This document shows, piece by piece, positions 8,874-18,700 of a DNA stretch of 40,655 bases. The notes beneath the pieces are model-generated. The model saw only the letters and a program-made list of their open reading frames with translations, did not search any database and was not told where the DNA came from. Source of the stretch: Bacteroidetes bacterium HGW-Bacteroidetes-17 (lineage in GTDB: Bacteria > Bacteroidota > Bacteroidia > Bacteroidales > GCA-2711565); contig PHDM01000017.1 of the NCBI GenBank assembly GCA_002840985.1, positions 1 through 40,655 of the forward strand, written 5' to 3'. The position numbers were made by a program, and so were the translations under genes. Within the stretch, counting starts at the first letter, position 1, and the number at the start of each line of letters is the position of its first letter.

Positions 8874-8910
8874 AGGCACGAACTACAAGTCAGCTCCAGT
8901 GGAGCGGAAA
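8874..8910. repeat. Degenerate second copy of the palindromic unit
   Basis: GGCACGAACTACAAGTCAGC (8875 onwards) repeats, with changes, the GGGCACGGACTACAAGTCCG found at 8551-8570. It is followed by its own GCTCC/GGAGC palindrome. This suggests a dispersed repeat family with one fresher and one decayed copy about 325 bp apart. Confidence 0.55.
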
Positions 8911-8944
8911 GATTTTCAAGAAATAAAGATAGGGAAAAATTTCG

Positions 8945-9060
8945 AATGTAGAATGCTAAATGTAGAATGTAGAATGTAGAATGAAGGAGTTGAAAAGTCA
9001 AAAGTTCAAAAGTTTTATTATTTCATTTTTTCACTATTTCCTTATTTCACTATTTCTTGT
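8945..9060. repeat. 7-bp tandem repeat and simple-sequence tract
   Basis: GTAGAAT occurs at 8948-8954 and then three times head to tail from 8962 to 8982. A 12-bp direct repeat TTTCACTATTTC follows at 9029-9040 and 9045-9056. This is the downstream flank of the efflux operon. No terminator hairpin with a T-tract was recognised, and no gene is supported between 8079 and 9096. Confidence 0.7.
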
Positions 9061-9096
9061 AAAAGCCAATAGTGAAGCTGTGGAAAGTGATGGGTT

Positions 9097-9450
9097 TCAA
9101 TTATTCAATTTTAAAAAATCTCCGTCGATTATTAACAGCAAAGCACCTTCTTTGGTAACCGAACGATGCGAACTGAGTTCATCGCTAACCACATAGGTCA
9201 TTCCGGTTGTAAGAACCCTGCTGCTACCATCTTCAAACTCCGTGGTAACACCACCTCTCAGGCAATGAACAATATGGCCTTTTTGGCACCAATGATCGGC
9301 CATATAATTTTTTGAATATTCAACCATTCTAACCCTTAACCCGGCAAATTGAACCGTTTGCCAATATGCAACTCCGGTTTCGCCCTGATGTTCTGTTTTC
9401 GGAACTTTGCCCCATTCAATATTTTGAAAAGGAATATTTGCGTTATTCAT
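9097..9450 (-). CDS. DHCW-motif-type cupin fold protein
   Basis: A 117-aa single-domain cupin. The segment ADHWCQKGHIVHCLRG (51-66) gives His53, Cys55, His59 and His62, and His95 (SSHRS) is a possible third-strand ligand. This matches the small family annotated as DHCW motif cupin fold proteins; their reaction is not known. No signal peptide. ATG at 9450, 12 nt after the stop of the small membrane protein, so it is likely the last gene of the efflux operon. It may bind a metal or a small ligand; function is not otherwise clear. Confidence 0.8.
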   Translation of the reverse strand: MNNANIPFQNIEWGKVPKTEHQGETGVAYWQTVQFAGLRVRMVEYSKNYMADHWCQKGHIVHCLRGGVTTEFEDGSSRVLTTGMTYVVSDELSSHRSVTKEGALLLIIDGDFLKLNN

Positions 9451-9462
9451 CTCAGTATAGCA

Positions 9463-10128
9463 TTATTTTAACTTATAAGTTTTATGATCAATTTTGTATT
9501 CATCGTCATTGATCCATTGCAGGATCGGGATGCCCGTCCAGGAACTGATTTGTTTTAATTCGCTCTTTTTAAACAGTCCATAGTAATTTTTTTCAAGATA
9601 AACCATCGTGTTTCCAACAGCAGAACCTGCAACTTCACGCTTGGTTACCAGCTTGTGGATTTCGTTTGGAGAAGCTGATTCGTCGATTATTTTCAGGTTG
9701 GTATTGCCCGAATATTTGATTGAGAAAAAAGAAAATACAATGGATATGATGTATAAAAAAATAATCAAAAATGAATACTGCCAGTTTTTCTTATTGAGCC
9801 ATAAAATCCGATCACTTGCGATCAGATAAATTATAATGATACATAAGCTCATGGTGGCTTTCATTAAGAAGGCATCCATAAACCCGAAAACAGGTAAAAA
9901 AGGAATGAATATAATCATTGCCTTGGCGGGAATGTCGATTTGCTGTGTATTTGCCTGAATAAAAAAGCTGATAAAAACAAGTGCCAGAAGCGTATAAAAT
10001 GCCCATAATAATATTCCGGAAACTATGGTAAACCCCATCGTTCTGAACAAAATCGACAGCAATATGAACAGAATGAGAATGATGCTGCTGTTTTCCCTGA
10101 ATTTTTTTAAGATTCTTTTTACCATCAT
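9463..10128 (-). CDS. Integral membrane protein of unknown function
   Basis: A 221-aa protein, not recognised. Hydrophobic segments lie near residues 15-33, 37-57, 67-85, 88-104 and 117-137, so about five membrane passes in the N-terminal two thirds. A hydrophilic C-terminal domain of about 80 residues follows (NLKIIDESASPNEIHKLVTK and onward), with a conserved-looking SSWTGIPILQW segment. ATG at 10128, with a second Met immediately after. It is 115 nt downstream of the ABC-2 permease, so it may be a late member of the efflux operon or have its own promoter. Confidence 0.75.
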   Translation of the reverse strand: MMVKRILKKFRENSSIILILFILLSILFRTMGFTIVSGILLWAFYTLLALVFISFFIQANTQQIDIPAKAMIIFIPFLPVFGFMDAFLMKATMSLCIIIIYLIASDRILWLNKKNWQYSFLIIFLYIISIVFSFFSIKYSGNTNLKIIDESASPNEIHKLVTKREVAGSAVGNTMVYLEKNYYGLFKKSELKQISSWTGIPILQWINDDEYKIDHKTYKLK

Positions 10129-10243
10129 GATGTAAACTTATAGATAAAAAAGAAGATGGGCAATAGACCAGAAGTAAAATCGACAGAACTTATATTGTAG
10201 AATATCAGATCGTAAGTTTTACACGACAAACCATCATTCCAAT

Positions 10244-10951
10244 CTATACAAAACGCTCTCTTCTTTGTAAATTGGTTAGACTCCACAATATCGAAATAAT
10301 TGTGCCTACCAATAAAAAAATCCTGTTTTCACGAATTACATTTTGCCAAATGGTTTGGCTCATTTCCGAAGGGGCATTGTACGGATTCAGAAAGATGTTC
10401 CATTTACTGTATTGCAGCGGTTCGGCCAATATCAAAAAGGTAAGGCCAATGATCACCATGATTGCCGCGGTTGAATTTGCATTTTTAATTAAGGTGGAAA
10501 ACATAAATGCCAATCCAGATAAAAATAACAGGGGATACATCAGTTGATAAACAATTGGGATCACATTTACCCTGGCAACAGCAAAAACGGCAAACCAGCC
10601 CATCAGCATCAAAAACACGAACATCATGACCATGGTAATGGCAAAACGAACCAGATACACCTTATAGCGATAATTAGGTATCCCAAAAATGATTTCAAGC
10701 ATCCGTGCATCTTTATCGTTTTGTATGTTAAAAATTACCGGATAAAAAAGAATGAGTATGCCAGGGAAAATTAAAGTATCATAAATATCTTCAGTATTTA
10801 TCGCGTTATCATCAAAAAGCATGATCCCTATTACCATGAGGTAAAAGGCAATGGCAGCGATCAGGAAAAATATAAATTTGTTTGCAAAAATAATCTTCAG
10901 ATTGTAAGTAATGCTGCGCAATATGAGTTGATATCTATCTTGTGTTTTCAT
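10244..10951 (-). CDS. ABC-2-type transporter permease
   Basis: A 235-aa protein with about six hydrophobic helices and a cytoplasmic N-terminus (RSITYNLKIIFANKFIFFL). The segment around residues 75-90 (FNIQNDKDARMLEIIFGIPN) looks like the ABC-2 coupling region. It has no ATPase of its own. The gene starts 9 nt after the stop of the RND-ABC fusion, and the ATPase domain at that protein's C-terminus is the nearest candidate for its energy partner. The exported substrate is unknown. Confidence 0.85.
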   Translation of the reverse strand: MKTQDRYQLILRSITYNLKIIFANKFIFFLIAAIAFYLMVIGIMLFDDNAINTEDIYDTLIFPGILILFYPVIFNIQNDKDARMLEIIFGIPNYRYKVYLVRFAITMVMMFVFLMLMGWFAVFAVARVNVIPIVYQLMYPLLFLSGLAFMFSTLIKNANSTAAIMVIIGLTFLILAEPLQYSKWNIFLNPYNAPSEMSQTIWQNVIRENRIFLLVGTIISILWSLTNLQRRERFV

Positions 10952-10960
10952 GCTCTCAGT

Positions 10961-13900
10961 TTAATTATTGGGTTCAACTTCGTCATCTTCCTTTTGCAAT
11001 AAGCATAAATAGGCATCTTCCAGATTGGCCTTCACAATGTTGGCATCAGGATGTGGTTTTTTATTCGACAAACAACGCATCCTGATTGTTTCTCCATCTC
11101 TCATGTGGTGAATAATGGTAAGTTTATCCTTAATCTCTTCAAATTCCTCATGAGGGATTTGCAAGTTCCAGATTTTGCCTTCTGCAATTTTTGCCATTTC
11201 AATCGGTTTCCCAAGATATTGCAGGTAACCTTTTTTCATCACGGCAACATAATTGCACGAACTTGCCACATCTTCGATAATATGAGTTGAAAAAATTACA
11301 ATCCGATCCTTGCTTAACTCAACTAACAGATTCCTGAATCGAATCCTTTCTCGAGGGTCCAATCCGGCGGTAGGTTCATCAACTACCAGTATTCTTGGCA
11401 GATGCAGCAGAATTTGGGCGATTCCTATACGTTGTTTCATCCCTCCTGAGAAAGAGCCGATTTTATCATTCCGGCTGTTCCACATATGTACCGCATTTAA
11501 TACGTATTCAACCCTTTTGTTCCGTTCCTCGGTATCGAATAATTTCTTTAACAAACCCATATAATGCAGAAAATCCCAGGCACTCATATTTTCGTACATG
11601 CCAAATTCCTGGGGCAGGTATCCAATGAGACTCTGCAATTCTTCCCGTTTTTCACGAACATCGATTCCATTGATGGTAATTTGACCGTAACTTTGATCTA
11701 AGATGCCACAAATAATTCGCATTAAAGTGGATTTACCTGCTCCATTTGGTCCCAATAAGCCAAACATTCCGTGTTCAATATTAAACGAAACTCCTTTAAC
11801 AGCCTTAAAAGGAATCTTCTTTTTCCCAATAACAGGGATGATTAATACAAATCGGCTAAAAGCCTTGCGAATTCCTTTGAATCTTCCACTGATGCGGTTA
11901 ATATTGATTTTCTTCTTATAAATATTGTCGGATGTGACTTTAATCAAAATGGCTAAATACCAAAGAAATCCATATGGAATTATTAATCCGATATTGCCAT
12001 ATTTTAGATACATCATGGCCAGTGCAATCATCGGGAAGAACCAACGGATCATTTTCAAGAAGGCTGCAATTAGTATTCTGACAAATTTTTTCTTTTGATT
12101 TTCCTTCAGATTATTTACAAACAGTTTCAATGGTCGTAGGATACCCATTAAAATGAGATATAATCCAACCGGCAACACAAAATACCAAAAACCGCTTTCG
12201 AGATGGAAATAGATGAAATAAACAGCAAAACCTATCAATGGCAATTGCCAGATTAATTTCTCAAGATCTTTAACTGAGTTAAATTCCAAGTCTAAACCCA
12301 ATCGTTTTCGCGTTTTTAATCCTGATTTCCATTCGAGAATAAATCGACTATCCCAGTCATAAATTTTTACAAGGTTTCTGATTTCGATTCGTAATGGGGT
12401 TTGTGGATCAATTAGAGTTTCATTGGCTCTTCTTAATGAGTTCTTGATAAAGTAAATACTTGCGGGAACTATGATCATCCATAAAATGAATTCTATAATT
12501 TGCCATATTTTACTGTCAACTTCTGCATAAATATAATAGGAGCCGATGAGCCACAATACCACGTGGATTGTTTTTATAAATCTGGATTGTGAACGAATCC
12601 ATTTTAAAGAAGTTTGTAAACCTGAATTGAGAGTTGGTATAAATACCAATGTGAGCAAAGTGCTTACTGCAAGTCCTCCAATAACCGTTATGGCAAAAGG
12701 TACCCCAATTTGAGTTACATATTCTGCCTTGCCAAGGGCCAAAGGTACTAATGCGATGATTGTTGTGATTGCAGTGATCAGGATCGGACGAATCCGTGCC
12801 AGGCCGGCCATCATTAGTGCCCTGGATTCATTATAACCTTGTTTTTGAAGAACTCGGGTATAGTCGATCATGATGATCCCATTGTTTACTACTATTCCTA
12901 ACAAAATCAGAAACCCGGTAAATACATTGGCATTCATAATAGACGTACCTGTGAGGATAAGCAAAATTAACGAACCAATAGCTGCCAACGGAATCGAAAA
13001 CATCATGACTAAAGGCACTGTAAAAGATTCGAATACAGAAGCCAGGATCATAAATATCAAGACGAAAGCCATGCTAAGCAAAAATCCGAATTCACCCAAA
13101 TCGTTTTCTTCGTGAATTACTTCGATCGCTATATCTGAAGGAAGGTTGATATTAGCCATGAGTTCGTCCACTTCTATTCTTGAATTGTTCAGTAGGTCAT
13201 TGTCATCATTGACTTCTGAAATGAATTCGTAATTAATGGTGAGCTGTTTTTCCTGATTTGTCCGGTTGATAGTTGATAAACCTTCGGTGAAATTGAATTT
13301 ACTGATATTTTGGATTTCAAATCGGGCATTTTGATTACTGCGAACGTTCAGATGTTTTAAATCGTAGATATTTCTTGCCTTTTGTTTTTCAGTCAGTTCA
13401 GTCGTAATTTGAATGTCATATTCTTCGCCGCCTTGTTTAAACAAGATTCCACTCGAAAACTCTTTAGGAAATGAATTTAATTCAGAAAGGACCGAGGTGA
13501 CCGGGATATCATAAAGCGACATCAACTGCTTGTCGAAAGTCAGCATGAGCTCAGGTCGTTTATCGGGGGTATTCAAATTTACACGCGACATTGAACTTAG
13601 TTGTTTTAAGTAGTATTCAATGTCTTTGGCAATGTCAAGCATCTTATCAAAATTCTGACCTTTGATCACGACTTTTTCCTGTTGAATCCCAATTCCCAGC
13701 ATCCTGGAAAAACCATCATCATTTTCAAATCCGCCTGTTCCAAATCGTTGTCCCGAAGCCGGTGGATCCCAGCTAAACTCAGCCTGGCGTAAATCTGTTA
13801 ATTTTTCGAGGATATTATTTTTAATCCGGGGAATTGAATAATTCCTGATTTTTCTGTAATCATCAACTAATGAAATCGTAACAATCGCCTCTTCCTCATA

Positions 13901-15688
13901 AACCTGACTGATAATATCTTTCTTCTCTTCTAAATCAGCCAATTTCTTTTCGACTTCCCTCACAAAAACATCGGTGTTTTCAAGGGTTGTTCCACTGGTC
14001 AGCGTAACATATAATTTCATCTCCTTAATTTCAGCCTCTTGCGATGAAATAACGCTAATGCCAAGACTTATAAGTAAAGTAAGAAAGAAAATGCCCAATG
14101 CACCCAGAATGGTTTTACCCGGATTTCGCATACAGGTTTTAAGTAAAACCCTATAAATTTGTATTAAGCGATTATCGTATGAAATACTTTCAAAATTTAT
14201 CGGTTTAATCGGATTTCTCTTCTTAAGAAATGCATGCGTGATCATTGGAACCAATAGTAAAGCTACTATTAGGGATACCAATAAAGTTGAAATAATCGAA
14301 ACACCAATGTGTTTTCCCAATAAACTGATAAAAAAGTTTGTTGAAAAAACAAAGGGTAAAAATACGGTGATTGTTGTCAGAGTTGCTGCAAATATAGAAC
14401 GCCAAACTTCTTTGGTTCCTTGAATTACAGCTATATCAGGACTGATTTTTTTAGCCGCCAATCGATAGATATTTTCCAAAACAACTACGCTGTTATCGAG
14501 CAACATACCTATAGCTAGTGCCATCCCCAAAAGGGTTAGCGTATTGATGGAAATATCAAATGCATAGAAAAAATTGAAAGCTGTATAAACCGAAATCGGA
14601 ATAGCCAAAGCTATGGCTGCCACCAACCGTAAATTTCTGAGGAAGATCCATAAAATGAAAATGGACAAGATACCGCCGACGACTGCCAGATTAATGATCA
14701 GGTCGATGTTTTTTTCCATGGTATCCGCAGAATTAAGTTGAACTACCAGTTCAACATCCTTTTCAGCTAAATCAGCATTTAATTGGTCAATCCGCTTGAT
14801 TACCTCATGCGATAACTCAATAATATTGGATTGCGCATCACGGGTCAATTGTATTGTAACAGATTCTTGTCCATTTACACGGCTGTATGAATCTTCTTCT
14901 TTAACACCATAATGAATCTCGGCGATATCCTTAAGTTTAACGGGACCGTTGGCTTTAACTACCAATTCATAGAGGTCCTCAATATTGTTGAATTCAGAAA
15001 CTACATTGACAAAATAAATTTGATTATGCTCGTTTACCTTGCCTGCGAAAGTCCGGGATAGTTGATTATTGTTTATGGCAGTTCTGATATCGGCAGGGGA
15101 GAGGCCATGACTTTTTAATACTTCTTCGTTTAGTTTTATTTCAATCGACTTTTCCCTGCCACCAAATACCTGAGCGTTAGCAACTCCATCGATGTTTTTC
15201 AGTGGATCCAAAATTTCCTTATCCACAATTTGCCTGACCCTGTCAACTCCTCCGCTGCCACGTACTTCAACCGACATAAACATATTGTTTATTTGCTCCA
15301 GATCAAATTTAAATACCTGAACAACAAATTCCGGCGGTAGGTTGCGTTTTACTTCATCAACTTTTTCTGCCAGTTTGAGATAGGCAAATTTGATATTGGA
15401 AGAGGGTAGATATGAAATCCGGATGCTGCCCTGACGCTGTCCTGCAGATGATTCGATTTTATCAACTCCTTCGAGGGTGCCAATGGCTCCTTCTAGAGGG
15501 ATAATAGCCTGACTTTCCATGTAACGGGGATCAACTTCGATACGGCTCCCAACCTGAACAAACAGGAAAGGCAGTTGTGCATTCGGAATCAGTTCTACCG
15601 CTAAGTGTTTGTACGAAAAATATCCTAACATACTCATGCTGGTAAACAGCATGGCAATTAAAACCTTTCTTTTGATTATGAAACTCAT
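10961..15688 (-). CDS. RND efflux permease fused to membrane helices and an ABC ATPase
   Basis: A single 1575-aa frame. Residues 1 to about 1025 form an HAE1-type RND pump with two periplasmic porter halves. Helix 4 has GMLLDNSVVVLEN with Asp398-Asn399; helix 10 has VVNNGIIMIDY. Two extra helices follow (about 1040-1082). A segment reading RIEIRNLVKIYD at 1100-1111 looks like the first strand of an ABC ATPase. Then come about 180 residues with four more predicted helices, and the ATPase resumes at 1294 with FKAVKGVSFNIEHGMFGLLG. Walker A is GPNGAGKS (1313-1320), the signature SGGMK is at 1414-1418, Walker B is VVDEP with Asp1437-Glu1438, and the H-loop is STHIIED. All ATPase motifs are intact. 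Ordinary RND pumps are about 1030 aa. A separate permease follows 9 nt later. The fold is certain; how the halves work together is inference. Confidence 0.93.
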   Translation of the reverse strand: MSFIIKRKVLIAMLFTSMSMLGYFSYKHLAVELIPNAQLPFLFVQVGSRIEVDPRYMESQAIIPLEGAIGTLEGVDKIESSAGQRQGSIRISYLPSSNIKFAYLKLAEKVDEVKRNLPPEFVVQVFKFDLEQINNMFMSVEVRGSGGVDRVRQIVDKEILDPLKNIDGVANAQVFGGREKSIEIKLNEEVLKSHGLSPADIRTAINNNQLSRTFAGKVNEHNQIYFVNVVSEFNNIEDLYELVVKANGPVKLKDIAEIHYGVKEEDSYSRVNGQESVTIQLTRDAQSNIIELSHEVIKRIDQLNADLAEKDVELVVQLNSADTMEKNIDLIINLAVVGGILSIFILWIFLRNLRLVAAIALAIPISVYTAFNFFYAFDISINTLTLLGMALAIGMLLDNSVVVLENIYRLAAKKISPDIAVIQGTKEVWRSIFAATLTTITVFLPFVFSTNFFISLLGKHIGVSIISTLLVSLIVALLLVPMITHAFLKKRNPIKPINFESISYDNRLIQIYRVLLKTCMRNPGKTILGALGIFFLTLLISLGISVISSQEAEIKEMKLYVTLTSGTTLENTDVFVREVEKKLADLEEKKDIISQVYEEEAIVTISLVDDYRKIRNYSIPRIKNNILEKLTDLRQAEFSWDPPASGQRFGTGGFENDDGFSRMLGIGIQQEKVVIKGQNFDKMLDIAKDIEYYLKQLSSMSRVNLNTPDKRPELMLTFDKQLMSLYDIPVTSVLSELNSFPKEFSSGILFKQGGEEYDIQITTELTEKQKARNIYDLKHLNVRSNQNARFEIQNISKFNFTEGLSTINRTNQEKQLTINYEFISEVNDDNDLLNNSRIEVDELMANINLPSDIAIEVIHEENDLGEFGFLLSMAFVLIFMILASVFESFTVPLVMMFSIPLAAIGSLILLILTGTSIMNANVFTGFLILLGIVVNNGIIMIDYTRVLQKQGYNESRALMMAGLARIRPILITAITTIIALVPLALGKAEYVTQIGVPFAITVIGGLAVSTLLTLVFIPTLNSGLQTSLKWIRSQSRFIKTIHVVLWLIGSYYIYAEVDSKIWQIIEFILWMIIVPASIYFIKNSLRRANETLIDPQTPLRIEIRNLVKIYDWDSRFILEWKSGLKTRKRLGLDLEFNSVKDLEKLIWQLPLIGFAVYFIYFHLESGFWYFVLPVGLYLILMGILRPLKLFVNNLKENQKKKFVRILIAAFLKMIRWFFPMIALAMMYLKYGNIGLIIPYGFLWYLAILIKVTSDNIYKKKININRISGRFKGIRKAFSRFVLIIPVIGKKKIPFKAVKGVSFNIEHGMFGLLGPNGAGKSTLMRIICGILDQSYGQITINGIDVREKREELQSLIGYLPQEFGMYENMSAWDFLHYMGLLKKLFDTEERNKRVEYVLNAVHMWNSRNDKIGSFSGGMKQRIGIAQILLHLPRILVVDEPTAGLDPRERIRFRNLLVELSKDRIVIFSTHIIEDVASSCNYVAVMKKGYLQYLGKPIEMAKIAEGKIWNLQIPHEEFEEIKDKLTIIHHMRDGETIRMRCLSNKKPHPDANIVKANLEDAYLCLLQKEDDEVEPNN

Positions 15689-15712
15689 AAAGCTCTATTC
15701 TTTTTTAATGAG

Positions 15713-18700
15713 TTATTCAGATTTAATATCTTCAACTTTAGCGTTTCCGAAAATAAAATCCTTTATATTTTCAAAAATATAATACACACAAGGAATGACG
15801 ATCAGTGTGAGTGTGGTACTGCTTATCAATCCAGCAATAACAGCGATGGCCATGGGCGAACGTAACGATGCACTTTCCCCAATTCCAATGGTTAACGGCA
15901 ATAAAGCCAATATGGTCGTAATACTTGTCATGATAATGGGCCTGATTCGGTTTTCGCCTGCCCTGATAATCGATTCTCGTAATGAGAGGCCCCTTTCTTT
16001 ATTCTGATTGATCGCATCCACCAAAATGATGGAATCGTTTACGGCAATACCAGCCAACATGATGATCCCTATAAAAGCCATGATATTTAATGACAATCCT
16101 AGTATAAAGAATGCCCAAATTGCTCCAATTCCTGCTAAAGGAATGGTAAGTAAAATGGTAAAAGGATGAATTAATGATTCAAATTGTGAAGCCATAACCA
16201 TATAAACGAGGATAATTGACAATAAGAGTGCAAAACCCAAACTTGACATTGCATCCTGGCGCTTTTGTTCAACCCCGACAATCGTAGTTTGATAGCCATC
16301 GGGGATTACCAATGCATCAAGCTGACTTTTAACTTTTTCAACTACTTTATCGAAAGGCATTGATTGATCATAATCGGCTGTAATTTTCCCAATTCGATTC
16401 TGATTTCTGCGAAGCAATTGTTTAGGGGATGTTGTTCTCTTAATATTAGCGACTTCATACAATGGAACTTCCATATTCCCGCTTTTCAATTTGATTGAAT
16501 TGAATTCGAAAAGAGTGATATCCGGTAATTTAACCGTTATATCGCTCATTTCGCCCGATTTTTCGTATTTACCTGCATTTTTTCCCATCAAAATTTCATT
16601 CAATTGAGAAGCAATACCATCTGCAGTTAAATTAAATAAACCTGCTTTGTAGCGATCGATTACCACATCAATTTCCGGGGCACCTTTTTCAATAGAAGTT
16701 TTAATATTTATTAATTCAGGAATTTCGGATAAGTTGGTTTTTATACTTTCGGAAAGACTTTCTAAAATTTCCAGATCTCTTCCCTTAAGCTCAACCACAA
16801 GAGGTGCTTCATCGGTACCTAATGTCGATTGTAATGCGGTTTCATCACGCTGAACAGTTATTTCAGCATCGGGAATAGTGCCTACCAATTCTGTCATTGC
16901 AGCTATAATGCTTTCGGATTGTGGTACTGCTTCTTTTTTTAGCTTCACTTTAATCGTTGCACTATTCTCATTTTTGAATATCGATTTACTTGATGTAATG
17001 GTAGATGCAGGGCCTATTTGACTATAAATGGTTTCTGCATTATCACCCAATACTTCAGCGATCATTTGTTCAATGGCATCAATGGTCGAATTGGTTCTTT
17101 GCAATTCAGTTCCTTCAGTCAAAACGATGTCGAGATTGAATTCGCTGGTTTCTGTTTTTGGCAGATATTCACTTCCTACTAGCGGATAGATGTACACAGT
17201 GGCAAGAATTGCCAATGCTGCAAGAAGTACGACAATATATTTAATATTTAGAAGTTTATTAAGAAAATCACCATACCAACCAATTTTAAAAGATTTAATT
17301 TTTGTGATTGCTTTTTTCTTTCCATACGCAAAATTAAAAAGCATCGGAATTACCAGGATCGCAACAAACAAGGAGGCCAGTAATGAAAATGCAACCGTCC
17401 AGGCCTGATCTTTAAATAAGGCACCTGAAACACCTTGTAAGTATACAATTGGGAGGAACACCACAATGGTTGTAAGGGTCGAAGCCGTAATTGCACCACC
17501 TACTTCAGCAGTTCCTGTAATCGCAGCCTCTTTGACGCTCATGCCCTGTTCCATATTTCTGAAAATATTTTCGACAACCACAATGGCATTATCCACAAGC
17601 ATTCCGGCTCCCAGGGCCAGACCGCCTAAGGTCATAATATTTAGACTTAAACCGTTAAAATACATTAAATTAAAGGTTGCTATGATGGAGATAGGTATTG
17701 CAATACTGATGATAAGGGTAACCTTTAAACGACGCAGGAAAATGAAAAGGACGATGATGGCCATTAGAATTCCTATCAGTGCTGAATCTTCAACTTCATC
17801 AATAGCATTTTGTATAAAAGAACCTTGATTTTGAACAATGATAAATTCATAACCGGGTAAGGCTTTCTGAATAGATTCAAGGGCCTTGTTCAGATTTTTG
17901 ACAGCAGCAACTGTATTAAAACCGGTTTCTTTAAAAATCGAGAGACCAATACAGCGCTGTCCGTTAATGCGAACGATGTTAACAGGGTCTTTATTGATAA
18001 AACTGATGGTGGCAATATCTTTCAAAAAGACTGGTACTTTTTCCGATACACTCGTTGCTCCTTGCTGACCCTGATTATCTCCAACTTGTTTATAGGTGAT
18101 AACCATCTCATTCAAGTCGTCGATATTTTTGATTAAACCGGAGCCTTTGATAATGTATTTCTTTCCCATTTCTACAATGGTACCGCCCGATACATTCCGG
18201 TTCATATTTTGAATTTGCTGAACGATACTGTTTGCGGTTAACCCGAAAGCATCTAAGATATAGGGACTGGTTTCAATCAACACTTCTTTTTCTTCTGTTC
18301 CGGTCAATGTAACATCAGCGATTCCTTCGAGCCTTGTAAGTTCATTCCGGATATAGTTTTCACCAATCTTGCGCATTTCATCCATATCCGTAATTTCGGG
18401 ATGAAGCATGCCCACGATCATAACAGGAGAAGCATTGGGGTCGTGCTGGGTAATGGTAAATTCGTCTATATCTGAGTTCTGACTATAAGTTGTGAGTGCT
18501 TTTTGTAAATCTAAAAAAGCTTCGTCCATATCCATGCCCCAGGCGTATTCAACAGTTACCCGTGCAGATCCGACCATACAAACGGATGAGATTTGAGTAA
18601 CTCCTTTTTGACGGATGGACTGGGCCTCAATGTTTTCTATGTATTGTTTTTCAATTTCTTCAGGAGGACGTTCACCTGCTTTAATTTCCACAAATATCCG

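Noticed and set aside
17466-17828. 120-codon plus-strand open frame inside the RND pump gene
   Set aside because: It is antisense to well-conserved membrane helices; its composition mirrors them and no domain is seen.
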